Source: Sphaerosporella brunnea (taxonomy: Eukaryota > Ascomycota > Pezizomycetes > Pezizales > Pyronemataceae). From it: 64,000 nt of DNA. A program made the translations under genes and the position numbers. The notes under the pieces are model-generated. The model had not been told where the DNA came from, made no database searches, and worked only from the letters and a program-made list of their open reading frames with translations. The stretch covers positions 1-64,000 of the forward strand of contig VXIS01000269.1 in NCBI GenBank assembly GCA_008704415.1, in the 5' to 3' direction. This document shows positions 1-11,514 of this stretch, one piece after another; positions within the stretch are counted from its first letter, which is position 1, and each line of letters begins with the position of its first letter.

Positions 1-859
1 CAGTACGAGGTGGTCATCGGTGTTAACACACCACCTGCAGTCGGCGTGGCCTATTATCGGGTGAGGAAGGGCTGTCTGTGCACCACCGCGACCGTTATGG
101 AGAAAGGAATCACATCACCTGGCACAGTTAGGACAGCACGATGGGGTTGCAGATTTTTAAAGTTTGAGCAACAGGGCCCGTGCTGCTCTCGCCTGAGCAC
201 ACAGGGTAGGCGACGCCTCTTCCGTTGTCAATAGCTGTAGTGGAGCTTCATGTGGGTTTGTGGCGTTTCTCTCACTCTGTACAGGAGATGCCCCATGTGC
301 GCCATCGCCACACTGGCGCACCTAAGGGTCACCGCCTCAGCTTTAATATTGGCTGCTATCACTGGCGTGTCTTTTGATGCAATGGGCTAATGCTGGAAAT
401 GGGCGAATAGTGATGGCTCCTGCTGGAAATCATGACACATCAGCACTCTTGGCAGCATGAGCCATCACTGTTTGCGTAGGTGATCGAGTCCCGCATTTCA
501 CCTTCTTTTGTGTTGTTTTTTCTCTCTGCGATATCTCAATCAAACCAGTTGTGACTAGCGTATACACGTGCACATAATTAGTTATATCTTCCAATTGCCT
601 AAACTGTAGCGCCACGGCGGCGTTATGCTCTCTGTCCGCCCGCCTGTTCACGCCCATACACGCCCTCAACGCCTGGCCCCGCGCAACCTCAGTTCCCGCG
701 CATCCCTCGAAACCGCGCAACTTTATATATCACAATAGTCCACAATCCACTCTCGCGCTTGAGCATTCAATTCACAAAGATCCACTGGGTCTTCTTGGTG
801 CCAGCTTGATCCATTTGAGTCGCTTCCTGGAGGCCGCTTACAGACTCAACTGAAAACTC

Positions 860-1371
860 TCAGAAGCCGCTGTGTGGTTGATACTGATGCCGTCCACTTT
901 CGAAGTCGAATGGCAGCCGTTTGCGCACCGGTAGGTAGACGAGCCTGTGTACGGCCCATGGCGCCTTCTTAGTAGCTCTTGCATTTTTGGAGGTGTCGGG
1001 AAAGGTGTGACTGCTGGTGTCATTGCCGTGGTCCGTTGCTGAAAACCTCACAGCTGAGTTTCTTGCGCAATGCCGGAAAACCTCACCGCAAATTCCTCTG
1101 GTGGTCAGCGGGTAAAGAATCGTGCAGCTTCTCAGGCACGCCGCTGCTCCTTCTCACTGCGCTGAATCCCGACGACAGCAAAATTCTGAGCGAAAGCGTA
1201 CTGCTTAAAGCCGCTGCAAGGCGCTTTTAGGATCCGAAAGCCTCTCGCCCTCGTATGGCAGGCTCACGTTCCACGTCCAAAACTCTCGGCGATGACTTGC
1301 TGCATCAAACGTTCGGTTTTCCGAGGCGGCTGGAAGACGGTGCCAGCGTGAGGTGGAGGATTGCTTTCCAT
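860..1371 (-). pseudogene. MULE/FAR1-like transposase N-terminus, left-arm copy
   Basis: On the minus strand a frame starting with MESNPPPHAGTVFQPPRK runs into LMQQVIAESFGR and is then broken by a two-base insertion relative to the other arm. The combined reading of the two arms continues through PYEGERLSDPKSALQRLKQ and AQNFAVVGIQRSEKEQRR, which resembles the start of FAR1-type DNA-binding domains found at the N-terminus of fungal MULE transposases. Further on, RATKKAPWPYTGS and SINHTAAS resemble the end of that domain. The family match is from memory of its pattern and not certain. The copy is non-functional. Confidence 0.35.
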
Positions 1372-1589
1372 TGGGGGTTTGGATAAGCACGAGCGATGTA
1401 ATGCTATGGGGTTCTGACCGGTCAAATGACGATAAGTGATACGCGACACATTCTACCATCTCCTACCATGATGTACTAGCTCGACCGGCATCGAAGAGTA
1501 AGCGCAGCCCGTCCTCTCCTCTCGCTTCGGGGAAGACTGCTGGCGGCCACCCTCCCTGGCGACCCAGCTCAGTTCAGCGAAACGTTTCA

Positions 1590-2578
1590 GCTAGCATCCA
1601 GCCAAGCGGCCGCATCATCATAGACAGGGCTGCCAATAGACCGGGGGAGTCCCGGCTTTCGGCGCGGTCTGAACCCATTTGAATTTCAACGGGCTTTTCC
1701 AATTGAGGCCCGTTTGGACTAGACATCTTGGACCGAGATTTAGGTGCCTACGGGCGTCGGATAGAGCCCGACATGTAGGTGCCCGCGGGGCCAGCCAGGC
1801 AACTGAACTATCCACCATGTTTAACGTACACAAGGGCCCCAAGAAGAGGTCAGCATTGGCCCGATCAATCTGCGATTGCTCTCCCCAACAAGCACCGCTT
1901 GGATATTCATCCTCAAATACCCGGGTTTTGATCACTTCGTGCAACTCGGAGGTTGCCCCATCATCGCCACCAAGGAAAATCGCCGAATAACCCGGCACGC
2001 CCAGGCACCTATCAGACATCCAGGACCTGGAAAGGGTCCGCCCGGAACCTATCCGAGGCGCCTGGTGCACGCCCCGGCCTGGCCCACATTGTGGGGTCCC
2101 GTTTGCCCCAACGGGCCGGCCTGTCTATTGGCAGCCCTGATCATAGAAACCAGTAGAGGGTGCCTTACAAGCCGCGAAGATGTGGCAGCAGGCACACCGA
2201 CTACGCCATCGCACTCTACACAGACGACTCCAGGACTGGAGTGCGGCACCTGCGGCAGTTCCGCAGTCCACCATTACCCCCATCCGGCCGATTGGGCAGG
2301 CAAGGCGAAGTACCTCGGCAACAACAAGGAGGCATATGACGCAGAGCTCTTTCGGCATCCTGGCCGGCCTCGCTCTGGTCAAGCGCCGACAGCCTGCCGG
2401 CGCTTTCGGCACAGTGAGCATCTTCCCCGATTCACAGGCCGCCCTTCGGCTGCTGAAATTGAGCACCCCCGGCCCCAGACAGTCCTATTGAAGATTGCCT
2501 ACGCCGAAGCCTCCCTCCTGGCCACCGGCTGGACGCATGAAGTTTCGATGGGTGTCGGGCCACCTTGATCTAGGTCAA
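1590..2578 (+). pseudogene. LINE RNase H domain relic, left-arm copy (interrupted)
   Basis: After the inserted hAT-derived element, the plus strand encodes GALQAAKMWQQA, ALYTDDSRLECG, NNKEAYDAELF and TVSIFPDSQAALRLL. These are the blocks of an RNase H domain of a non-LTR retrotransposon, with the D, E and D catalytic positions still readable. This arm has several extra bases that throw the frame out, so the blocks fall in different frames. The domain ends near FRWVSGH, with no trace of the following GNERAD-type motif. Confidence 0.7.
1625..2139 (+). mobile_element. Non-autonomous hAT-type element, copy 1 (left arm)
   Basis: A 515-bp element beginning CAGGGCTGCCAATAGACCGG and ending with the inverted form (TCTATTGGCAGCCCTG). 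It is flanked on both sides by the exact 8-bp duplication ATCATAGA, the signature of hAT transposition. It sits inside the LINE RNase H relic. About 185 bases at the left end and 150 at the right end are shared with three other elements in this window, while the core differs. The core minus strand reads LHEVIKTRVFEDEYPSG and ADLFLGPLCTLNMVDSS, which I do not recognise. Confidence 0.92.
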
Positions 2579-3293
2579 CTAAGATAGACTGTGGCTAGTG
2601 AGTGAGCTGGTGAATATAGTGCCCGCCATGGGTTCCTGGATTTGAGTTTCCGATCTGCCGAACATCAGATGGCATTTGGTACTATGCTAGCTAGGGCTCT
2701 GGACCAGTGATGTCGGAATTGTTCTGCGCATTTAAAGGACAGCCCATTTTTGGGCAGCCGTAGCCAGGTTTTCTGAGTCTCTGCATCGCGGGAACAGTTA
2801 ATGACTTCACAGTCGCCCTGTCGTTGCCCATCTTTATCAACCAGTATCACTCTTTCCATCTCTGTCGACCAGTGTCACAATTTATAAGTGAAAACGCTGC
2901 GAATACAGCTAGACTCATCTGTTCAAACAACCTGATGGCATTGATCCGTGGATATACAATGTGATGGCGGTACATTCAACAGAAGACTGTTTGAGTCGGC
3001 ATCTGCGTGCATTCCTGTATGACTACGAGTCATTTTATCACTCGCTCCGCTGGTCAGGATAGCCGGCGAACCCAAAAAGCGAGAAACAATGAGCGTTCCC
3101 ACCCACTACAAGTGTCTTCGAAGACAAGCAACATCTACTGGCCTAGTCAAGCTTCGCCTGGCACACAACAGGACCCCCGGGGAAAGCGCAAAAGCCGAGA
3201 CCATCGTCTGGTTGGGATATGTCAATTGACACCAACAAGCGGACGGTGGCTAGCGCGGTTGCAAGTTGCTGGATGCGGCAACCCAGGGACTCC

Positions 3294-3396
3294 TCTCAAC
3301 TCCTCTCCACTCGTCTTAACTCGTCCAACTGCTTTTAGCTCGTCTTCACTCGTCGAACTCCACTTAACGCCCCTCAACTTGTCTTCACTGGTCCAA
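3294..3396 (+). repeat. Degenerate CTCGTC-type pyrimidine repeat
   Basis: Roughly a dozen imperfect units of the form (C/A)TCGTC or CTCCTC separated by two to five bases (actcctctc, actcgtctt, actcgtcca and so on) lie on one strand. The run is mirrored at about 4100-4202 in the right arm. It forces a long open frame of low complexity (positions 3007-3477 and the mirror) that I do not count as a gene. Confidence 0.6.
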
Positions 3397-3642
3397 CGCG
3401 CGGCCGGCCGCACATCCGGCTTTTGCTCCGTTGGTCCAGGCCTGTTGTGTGAGATAGCCACAACCTCCGGTCGATGATCTGTTGGAGTAACTGACGACCA
3501 ATCCTACATGACAATCAATGGGATTCGACAGACAAATAGAGTAAACCAAGGACAACAGGTACACCGTAGCCTCACTGCCAGCCTACAACGTCAGCATCGA
3601 CTTCCGGGTTTTCAATCTATGAGGATATTCACACATACAACT

Positions 3643-3853
3643 GATGCTCTGCGCTTTTGCACTTAGAACTGGGGCAACACACGCGGTATTGGCGGTGCAT
3701 TGCGCGCAGTCATCTGCTGATTTTACTCTCCGTACTTCGCGCGTTTGCTATTTTGTTTGTATGTAGGTATGGTTTGATTGAGTAGAGTATGACTAGCAAT
3801 GTCTACAACCTCCGGACATTGTGTTGTTGGTTTGAATGTGTTGTTTTGTGCGC
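3643..3853. other. Single-copy spacer at the centre of the palindrome
   Basis: These 211 bases lie between the two arms and are not themselves palindromic. I see no gene or motif in them. A loop of unique sequence is what either a fold-back replication product or a genuine inverted duplication would leave. Confidence 0.85.
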
Positions 3854-4917
3854 AGTTGTATGTGTGAATATCCTCATAGATTGAAAACCCGGAAGTCGAT
3901 GCTGACGTTGTAGGCTGGCAGTGAGGCTACGGTGTACCTGTTGTCCTTGGTTTACTCTATTTGTCTGTCGAATCCCATTGATTGTCATGTAGGATTGGTC
4001 GTCAGTTACTCCAACAGATCATCGACCGGAGGTTGTGGCTATCTCACACAACAGGCCTGGACCAACGGAGCAAAAGCCGGATGTGCGGCCGGCCGCGCGT
4101 TGGACCAGTGAAGACAAGTTGAGGGGCGTTAAGTGGAGTTCGACGAGTGAAGACGAGCTAAAAGCAGTTGGACGAGTTAAGACGAGTGGAGAGGAGTTGA
4201 GAGGAGTCCCTGGGTTGCCGCATCCAGCAACTTGCAACCGCGCTAGCCACCGTCCGCTTGTTGGTGTCAATTGACATATCCCAACCAGACGATGGTCTCG
4301 GCTTTTGCGCTTTCCCCGGGGGTCCTGTTGTGTGCCAGGCGAAGCTTGACTAGGCCAGTAGATGTTGCTTGTCTTCGAAGACACTTGTAGTGGGTGGGAA
4401 CGCTCATTGTTTCTCGCTTTTTGGGTTCGCCGGCTATCCTGACCAGCGGAGCGAGTGATAAAATGACTCGTAGTCATACAGGAATGCACGCAGATGCCGA
4501 CTCAAACAGTCTTCTGTTGAATGTACCGCCATCACATTGTATATCCACGGATCAATGCCATCAGGTTGTTTGAACAGATGAGTCTAGCTGTATTCGCAGC
4601 GTTTTCACTTATAAATTGTGACACTGGTCGACAGAGATGGAAAGAGTGATACTGGTTGATAAAGATGGGCAACGACAGGGCGACTGTGAAGTCATTAACT
4701 GTTCCCGCGATGCAGAGACTCAGAAACCTGGCTACGGCTGCCAAAAATGGGCTGTCCTTTAAATGCGCAGAACAATTCCGACATCACTGGTCCAGAGCCC
4801 TAGCTAGCATAGTACCAAATGCCATCTGATGTTCGGCAGATCGGAAACTCAAATCCAGGAACCCATGGCGGGCACTATATTCACCAGCTCACTCACTAGC
4901 CACAGTCTATCTTAGTT

Positions 4918-5900
4918 GACCTAGATCAAGGTGGCCCGACACCCATCGAAACTTCATGCGCCAGCCGGTGGCCAGGAGGGAGGCTTCGGCGTAGGCAATC
5001 TTCAATAGGACTGTCTGGGGCCGGGGGTGCTCAATTTCAGCAGCCGAAGGGCGGCCTGTGAATCGGGGAAGATGCTCACTGTGCCGAAAGCGCCGGCAGG
5101 CTGTCGGCGCTTGACCAGAGCGAGGCCGGCCAGGATGCCGAAGAGCTCTGCGTCATATGCCTCCTTGTTGTTGCCGAGGTACTTCGCCTTGCCTGCCCAA
5201 TCGCCGGATGGGGTAATGGTGACTGCGGAACTGCCGCAGGTGCCGCACTCCAGTCTGGAGTCGTCTGTGTAGAGTGCGATGGCGTAGTCGGTGGCCTGCT
5301 GCCACATCTTCGCGGCTTGTAAGGCACCCTCTACTGGTTCTATGATCAGGGCTGCCAATAGACAGGCCGGCCCGTGGGGCAAACGGGACCCCACAATGTG
5401 GGCCAGGCCGGGGCGTGCACCAGGCGCCTCGGATAGGTTCCGGGCGACCCTTTCCAGGTCTGGATGTCTGATAGGTGCCTGGGCGTGCCGGTTATTCGGC
5501 GATTTCCTTGGTGGCGATGATGGGGCAACCTCCGAGTGCACGAAGTGATCAAAACCCGGGTATTTGAGGATGAATATCCAAGCGGTGCTTGTTGGGGAGA
5601 GCAATCGCAGATTGATCGGGCCAATGCTGACCTCTTCTTGGGGCCCTTGTGTACGTTAAACATGGTGGATAGTTCAGTTGCCTGGCTGGCCCCGCGGGCA
5701 CCTACATGTCGGGCTCTATCCGACGCCCGTAGGCACCTAAATCTCGGTCCAAGATGTCTAGTCCAAACGGGCCTCAATTGGAAAAGCCCGTTGAATTCAA
5801 ATGGGTTCAGACCGCGCCGAAAGCCGGACTCCCCGGTCTATTGGCAGCCCTGTCTATGATGATGCGGCCGCTTGGCTGGATGCTAGCTGAAACGTTTCGC
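4918..5900 (-). pseudogene. LINE RNase H domain relic, right-arm copy (interrupted)
   Basis: The better-preserved copy of the RNase H relic. After the inserted element ends, one frame reads IIEPVEGALQAAKMWQQA, ALYTDDSRLECGTCGSSAV, NNKEAYDAELFGILAGLAL and VSIFPDSQAALRLL. These carry three of the catalytic acids of RNase H (D of TDDS, E of DAEL, D of PDSQ). RNase H removes RNA from the RNA:DNA hybrid made during LINE target-primed copying. The frame stops at GPRQSY; a shifted frame continues to MKFRWVSGHLDL and then the match is lost. No reverse transcriptase lies upstream, so this is a fragment. It is related to the better-preserved tail at 12959-14110. Confidence 0.75.
5347..5852 (-). mobile_element. 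Non-autonomous hAT-type element, copy 1 (right arm)
   Basis: The mirror image of the element in the left arm, 506 bp long instead of 515. It is flanked by TCTATGAT on both sides, the reverse complement of the left-arm duplication. Both arms carrying the same insertion and the same duplication shows that the inverted repeat arose after this insertion, or that the two arms are one locus read twice. Confidence 0.92.
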
Positions 5901-6104
5901 TGAACTGAGCTGGGGTCGCCAGGGAGGGTGGCCGCCAGCAGTCTTCCCCGAGCGAGAGGAGAGGACGGGCTGCGCTTACTCTTCGATGCCGGTCGAGCTA
6001 GTACATCATGGTAGGAGATGGTAGAATGTGTCGCGTATCACTTATCGTCATTTGACCGGTCAGAACCCCATAGCATTACATCGCTCGTGCTTATCCAAAC
6101 CCCA

Positions 6105-6630
6105 ATGGAAAGCAATCCTCCACCTCACGCTGGCACCGTCTTCCAGCCGCCTCGGAAACCGAACGTTTGATGCAGCAAGTCATCGCCGAGAGTTTTGGAC
6201 GTGACGTGAGCCTGCCATACGAGGGCGAGAGGCTTTCGGATCCTAAAAGCGCCTTGCAGCGGCTTAAGCAGTACGCTTTCGCTCAGAATTTTGCTGTCGT
6301 CGGGATTCAGCGCAGTGAGAAGGAGCAGCGGCGTGCCTGAGAAGCTGCACGATTCTTTACCCGCTGACACCAGAGGAATTTGCGGTGAGGTTTTCCGGCA
6401 TTGCGCAAGAACTCAGCTGTGAGTTTTCAGCAACGGACACGGCAATGACACCAGCAGTCACACCTTCCCGACACCTCCAAAAATGCAAGAGCTACTAAGA
6501 AGGCGCCATGGCCGTACACAGGCTCGTCTACCTACCGGTGCGCAAACGGCTGCCATTCGACTTCGAAAGTGGACGGCATCAGTATCAACCACACAGCGGC
6601 TTCTGAGAGTTTTCAGTTGAGTCTGTAGCG
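6105..6630 (+). pseudogene. MULE/FAR1-like transposase N-terminus, right-arm copy
   Basis: Mirror copy of the relic in the left arm. Here the ATG of MESNPPP is present, one A is missing shortly after, and the frame then reads VIAESFGRDVSLPYEGERL and SALQRLKQYAFAQNFAVV before a stop at about 6340. A second frame carries KKAPWPYTGSSTYRC and SINHTAASESFQLSL up to about 6628. The order (acidic Y-E-G-E start, basic helix, T-K-K-x3-P-Y stretch, then N-H) is what is seen in FAR1-type domains of MULE transposases. No catalytic domain follows, so this is at best a 5' fragment. Confidence 0.35.
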
Positions 6631-7438
6631 GCCTCCCAGGAAGCGACTCAAATGGATCAAGCTGGCACCAAGAAGACCCAGTGGATCTTTGTGAATTGAA
6701 TGCTCAAGCGCGAGAGTGGATTGTGGACTATTGTGATATATAAAGTTGCGCGGTTTCGAGGGATGCGCGGGAACTGAGGTTGCGCGGGGCCAGGCGTTGA
6801 GGGCGTGTATGGGCGTGAACAGGCGGGCGGACAGAGAGCATAACGCCGCCGTGGCGCTACAGTTAGGCAATTGGAAGATATAACTAATTATGTGCACGTG
6901 TATACGCTAGTCACAACTGGTTTGATTGAGATATCGCAGAGAGAAAAAACAACACAAAAGAAGGTGAAATGCGGGACTCGATCACCTACGCAAACAGTGA
7001 TGGCTCATGCTGCAAAGAGTGATGGATGGTCATGATTTCCAGCAGGAGCCATCACTATTCGCCCATTTCCAGCATTAGCCGTTGCAACCCGTGAGAGCAG
7101 ACAATTTAAAAGCTGAAGCGGTGACCTTGGCGCCAGTGTGGCGATGGAGCACATGGAGGCAGTCTCCGTCGAGGTGAGAGAACGCCACAAACCCACATGA
7201 AGCTCCACTAACAGCTAGGTTGACAACGGAAGAGCGTCGCCTCCTGTGTGCTCAGCAGGCAGCACGGGCTAGTTGCTCAACCTTTAAAATCTGCAACACC
7301 CAGCGTGCTGGTCTACTGTGCGCGGTGATGTGATTCCGTTTCTCCATACGGTCGCGGTGGGCACACAGCCTTCCTCCCGATTATAGGCCACGCCGCTGCA
7401 GGTGGTGGTGTAGAACACCGATGACCACCTCGTACTGC

Positions 7439-10400
7439 ATGGGAACGTGGATACCGTGATGGGCGGTTGCGACTCCCCATAGCCGTTCACGTGTTTCGGC
7501 AGGGCACGAAGAGATACGGATGCGTTGCCGTCCTCGAGCTGATGCGTCACTATGAGTTCCCGATGACGGACGTCGAGGGTGCACCTGGCACGGCGAACGT
7601 CGCCACTTACAACTGCAAATGTGCAGGGTTTGCTGACGACTCATTCCTCTCCATCGTGCATGATGGTTAAGTCACCGTGAAACAGTTCGGTGGCCCTAAC
7701 CGCCACCGCACGGAGCGTGGAGGAGGCCCCACTGCTTGAAAACCGGATCGACAGCTCTGACAGCGGTGTCATATGCCTCGCGAGGCATCCCAACAATGAC
7801 CCGGCACCGGTTGACCCTATCTGGGTGGAATGGTCAGTGACCTAGTCGCTTGGGCCGGATGTGATAGTCTATGCAAGCCCTCGGTCTCCAGCGTGTTGCG
7901 CAGCCAGGGAGGGATGTACCTCCTATCAACCGTTGGGCACCCAAGCCAAGCGAAGATTCCACATATGGCTAATGAGAACAGCGCTCCAGCTACCAACCAA
8001 ATGGCTTCAAAACCACTGAGAAACAGTAAAAATTCGCTTTTGCCAGCGACCGCGCGGGTAAACACTGTTGCCGTGGCACAGCCGGGTCCCGAGCCGGATG
8101 AGCCCGCCCAGCATTTGTTGGACACTCTTCAGCTGGTCGTCTCAACCAGTGATGGACAGCCGTGCGAGCCGAATCACTGGTGAGCCGCGCTGGCTCGAGA
8201 AAATTCGACCCGATGATACCTCCAAAAAAGCCGTCGCTTTCACAACCACCTGTACCTTCGGGGCAGACGCCACTCTTCTACGCTCTGGCCGCCCTATACC
8301 GCCTCCACAGCAGCAGACCAAATTCAAGACTAGTACAGGAAGATGTGCGGAAGTTGGAGTAAATCTGCGTTGAATTGCCAAGAATATACGCCATGAAACT
8401 GATTACCTTGCCATCCCCGCCGGCATCGTTCCCAGTGAGCAGTTATTCTTCCTGCAGGCTGTGCTAACTCTGGCTTTCCTTGCGAAAGCGTTTCATCTAT
8501 TGCCGCTCGATGCGACCACGTGATACGCCCACAGAGACCAGTCATCACCGCCATGCAAGGATGGTTTTTCATCGTCCGGATCCCGGGGCACATAACGATC
8601 GGTTGGTCGAATGAACTGTGTTATCCGAAAGCCATGTCGGACGGCTGTGCCTGCCGTACTGCTTGCTTTCCCGTCGCGGGGCTGATACCATTTCCCGAAC
8701 CCCGAACGAGGTGCAGACACCACGTGTATCACCGCCGGCCAAGCGGTCACCAGCAGCTCAGGACTTACGCAGTTCGCCGGCGACCGTGAACAGACGCAAA
8801 AGACACACCCAGTGGCGTGTTTGCGATGGTGGATTGGTTGTGTCTGGATGGCGATCTAGGCTACATCCCCGGGCCCGCGGCCGCTGGGTATCCCCTCTCC
8901 CTGTCACTCCCACAGATCTCCTCAGAGGGGAAGTATGGCCGACCGGAATCATAAGACCAAGATGAAATTGTACGGTACTGAGGAATCCACGGTGTTCACT
9001 TCCAAAGAACGTCATCCGGAAAGGATTCAGGAGGGACTCAACCCGAGCGTGACACCTGTGGTGCAGGTAGGAGGACATTAGGGCTATATACAGTATTCTA
9101 AGCAACAGTCGGCAGCCTCGCGGGGAAGGCAAGCTATGGGGGCTACTCACAGGTCAAACGGCGTGCATGGTGGAGGCAGTGACACCCTGAGAACGCAATT
9201 TTGGGCATATATCCACCAGTTCCAGAGCAGCAAACCCTGCAACTGCGACCACGGATTGAACGCAATTCGTCGGTGAATGACGGTTGTGTCCTTCAGAAAT
9301 GATTGTCGGCGAGATAGCATAAGGAGGAGTCCAGGAAAGGGACATCCCCACCTCACTAACAGGAACGAACTGCGGCAATAGGTCCGGCGCTTTCAGGATT
9401 ACGAGAACAGCTACAGCTGTGGACATGTTGGGTCTCCTCGTCTAGTCTTTACAGGCATGAACGTTTTGACATGCCTAGCAACATCGTAGAATCATAGACA
9501 GCAGGAAGACGAGATATCGTCTCTATCGCCATCCGTGGGGACCCAGCAAGCACCGATACGGATAAATGCGTGTCAATCAATCAACGGTTGCAACCGACTC
9601 AGTATACGCCGGACAGATAGAGGTAGTACCGTAGTAGCCGGGGGATGTGTAAAGAATGAATGTGGATGGCAAATCATTTCAAGAGTTGAAAGCAGGTAGG
9701 GCGCGGCAATCAGTTTCGCACGCTCAGGAGGCTATCATATTTGAACTCGGAACGTAGCCATAGATTCAGCGCGTTCAGGATCGCCAGCATGGCGATTCCA
9801 TCGTCTAAACACTGACTGTTACAGACAGTCGGTTGCAGCCTGCAGCATGTCTATTTTGCTATATCTGAACCAGGCGACAGACGGTTGCAATACCGCCCAG
9901 TGTATACGCGGGTTGGGATCTTTGATACGGTGGTTCAGCACTCACTAGATCCGGCGGTTTTAGCTACGCATGGTTGTGTTTACAAACCCAGACTTCCGAA
10001 GAGATGGCAAGTGTAGACTGGCTGAACCTCGTGCGCGGTCGATGAAATACGCGACTTGACGGAATGTTGGGAAGCGAGTCGATTTTCCCCCACTGTGGTT
10101 GAAACAGTAGAGGTTTGCACCACGGTGGGGAGGTTGGGAGCATGTGAACCAGCAATCATAGCGCTATGCAGACAACGTGAGTAAGGAGTCACTCAATCGG
10201 CGTGTCTGGGCATCTTTGTACTGATTTGAAGACACCTGTTTCCAGATGGGCTGTAGTGACGAGGATTATGAGTGTAGATTTAATTGAGCTTTGACAACAG
10301 GGTTTGCTATCTATTAGGGTGTCACGGGCGTACCAGTGGGCGCTTGGTTGACAGCCATCACCCTCTGGCGGGTCGTCAAAGACTCACCGCCGGTGTAACC

Positions 10401-11100
10401 GACTCGTGGCCATGGTAGCCCAGCTCCATGCCGTGCTGCCTGGTAAGCTCGGCAAGAGGGCGCTCTTGCCGGAGAAGTCGGGTGTGTCGGTATAGCTGTC
10501 TACCCGGGGACCAGTGAGGCCTCGGCCAATGGAGACCAGTGTATGCGCGCGAGCCGGCTACATGGCTCCGGACACCCTTTGGAGCAGCTGAGTAGGTGGG
10601 GGCCGGTGGGCCCAGGATTGGTCTCGAGCGCGGAAAGACGTCTCAGACCGGCAGACGGTGTGTTCTGGCCACGAGGGTCGGGAAGGATGGATATCAGTAC
10701 GGTGGTGTTCGGAAATCTCGGAGACCAGTTGCGCACGTTCTCGAAAGCCCACGACCCAAGATACGGGTCCGTGGCGAAGATCATTTGCACAGGAAAGGGG
10801 TTTCTTGAAGGATATGGGAATCGGACGGTGGAGGATTGTCATAAAGGCCTTGCGCCAGCTCGATGCATCCGTCCGGGCTGGGCTTCGAATTATGGATAGC
10901 GACTGCTCACGGCGATGGGTTTGATCCCGTTGCGCCCACCAAATATTATATCTTGCGTTATTGTATGGTTCGCAACGCGACGTGCTGCGTAAGGGTTTAT
11001 TCAACTGCTCAGGATATGATGTCACCTGGGCAAACCGGCATCAACTACGCTCTGTCGACCGCTGGAGTGGCGTTCTGAGGATATTCTTAGCTCAGTGTCA
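7439..11100. other. No recognised gene
   Basis: A long stretch with only short overlapping frames on both strands and no family I can name. One small hydrophobic frame is described separately. The base composition is close to the rest of the window and I see no tandem array. It may be very old repeat sequence or non-coding DNA. Confidence 0.5.
7817..8125 (-). CDS. Possible small membrane protein fragment
   Basis: A minus-strand frame of about 102 residues has one clear hydrophobic segment, FEAIWLVAGALFSLAICGIF (roughly residues 38-57). It is preceded by a short basic stretch and followed by a polar tail (PTVDRRYIPPWLRNTLETEG). This is the layout of a single-pass membrane protein. The plus strand is also open over most of the same bases, so the frame could be chance. 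I do not recognise a family, and nothing upstream or downstream supports a gene. Confidence 0.2.
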   Translation of the reverse strand: MSNKCWAGSSGSGPGCATATVFTRAVAGKSEFLLFLSGFEAIWLVAGALFSLAICGIFAWLGCPTVDRRYIPPWLRNTLETEGLHRLSHPAQATRSLTIPPR

Positions 11101-11104
11101 GCTA

Positions 11105-11407
11105 AATACGCACCTCGGTCGGCTGCCGGATGACGAGCAGCCAATCACCGTCATGCTCACTCCAGAAGATACCGGCGAAACGGACCGTATTGAGACTCGC
11201 GTGCACATTGCGCGGTTCCAGACAGACACCATGGAGGAGTTGATGCGCCACCTGCTGCAAATCCACGGGCTGCTTAAGCACCGCCCTGGCTTCGGGAAAA
11301 TTGTGTTCGATCGTGCAGTCTGCACGCTCGCTGATGGGGTTGAAGTTGCGACTGAACAAGGGGTCTTTTGGCTGAAGATGTATGTGACGAGACAAAAGGC
11401 CAGCTGA
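11105..11407 (+). pseudogene. Unidentified gag-like fragment
   Basis: The plus strand reads LPDDEQPITVMLTPEDTGET, then RVHIARFQTDTMEELMRHLL and QIHGLLKHRPGFGKIVFDRA, a compact mix of charged and hydrophobic residues that looks like real protein. The stretch TMEELMRHLLQIHGLLKHRP has the helical, capsid-like feel of retroelement gag proteins, but this is an impression and not an identification. Frames upstream (to about 10961) and downstream are less convincing, and the segment ends at a stop in AAGGCCAGCTGA. No polymerase lies nearby. Confidence 0.35.
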
Positions 11408-11514
11408 TGGGCAGAGTTCCGGCGTTCATGTTAATGTCATCACATGTGTGTTTCCATAGGTACTCTCACAATCGAACTGCGTTGTCGTCTGGGCCCTTCC
11501 TTGCCGATTATGGC

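Larger units (their letters stand above)
1..3642 (+). repeat. Left arm of a giant inverted repeat
   Basis: The reverse complement of this stretch is found at 3854-7438, centred near position 3748. The inner 640 bases or so (3007-3642) match without length change, because the same 156-codon frame is present in both arms. Outwards the arms drift apart: this arm is about 57 bases longer overall. The differences I checked are mostly single extra bases, often in short homopolymers (for example ccaggactgg here against ccagactgg in the other arm). It begins at the window edge, so it may continue upstream. It carries the same LINE, hAT-derived and MULE-like relics as the other arm, usually more frameshifted. 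Confidence 0.95.
3854..7438 (-). repeat. Right arm of the giant inverted repeat
   Basis: This is the inverted copy of 1-3642. Its LINE RNase H frame is open over a longer stretch than in the left arm, which fits this arm being closer to the real sequence and the left arm holding extra inserted bases. There are exceptions: near 6150 the left arm keeps the MULE-like frame and this arm has lost one A. The outermost matching bases are at about 7438, after which the sequence is unique. Confidence 0.95.

Noticed and set aside
3007..3477. 156-codon open frame identical in both palindrome arms
   Set aside because: It runs through the degenerate CTCGTC repeat, has low-complexity Ser/Leu-rich content and no domain. 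It is identical in both arms only because the arms are copies.
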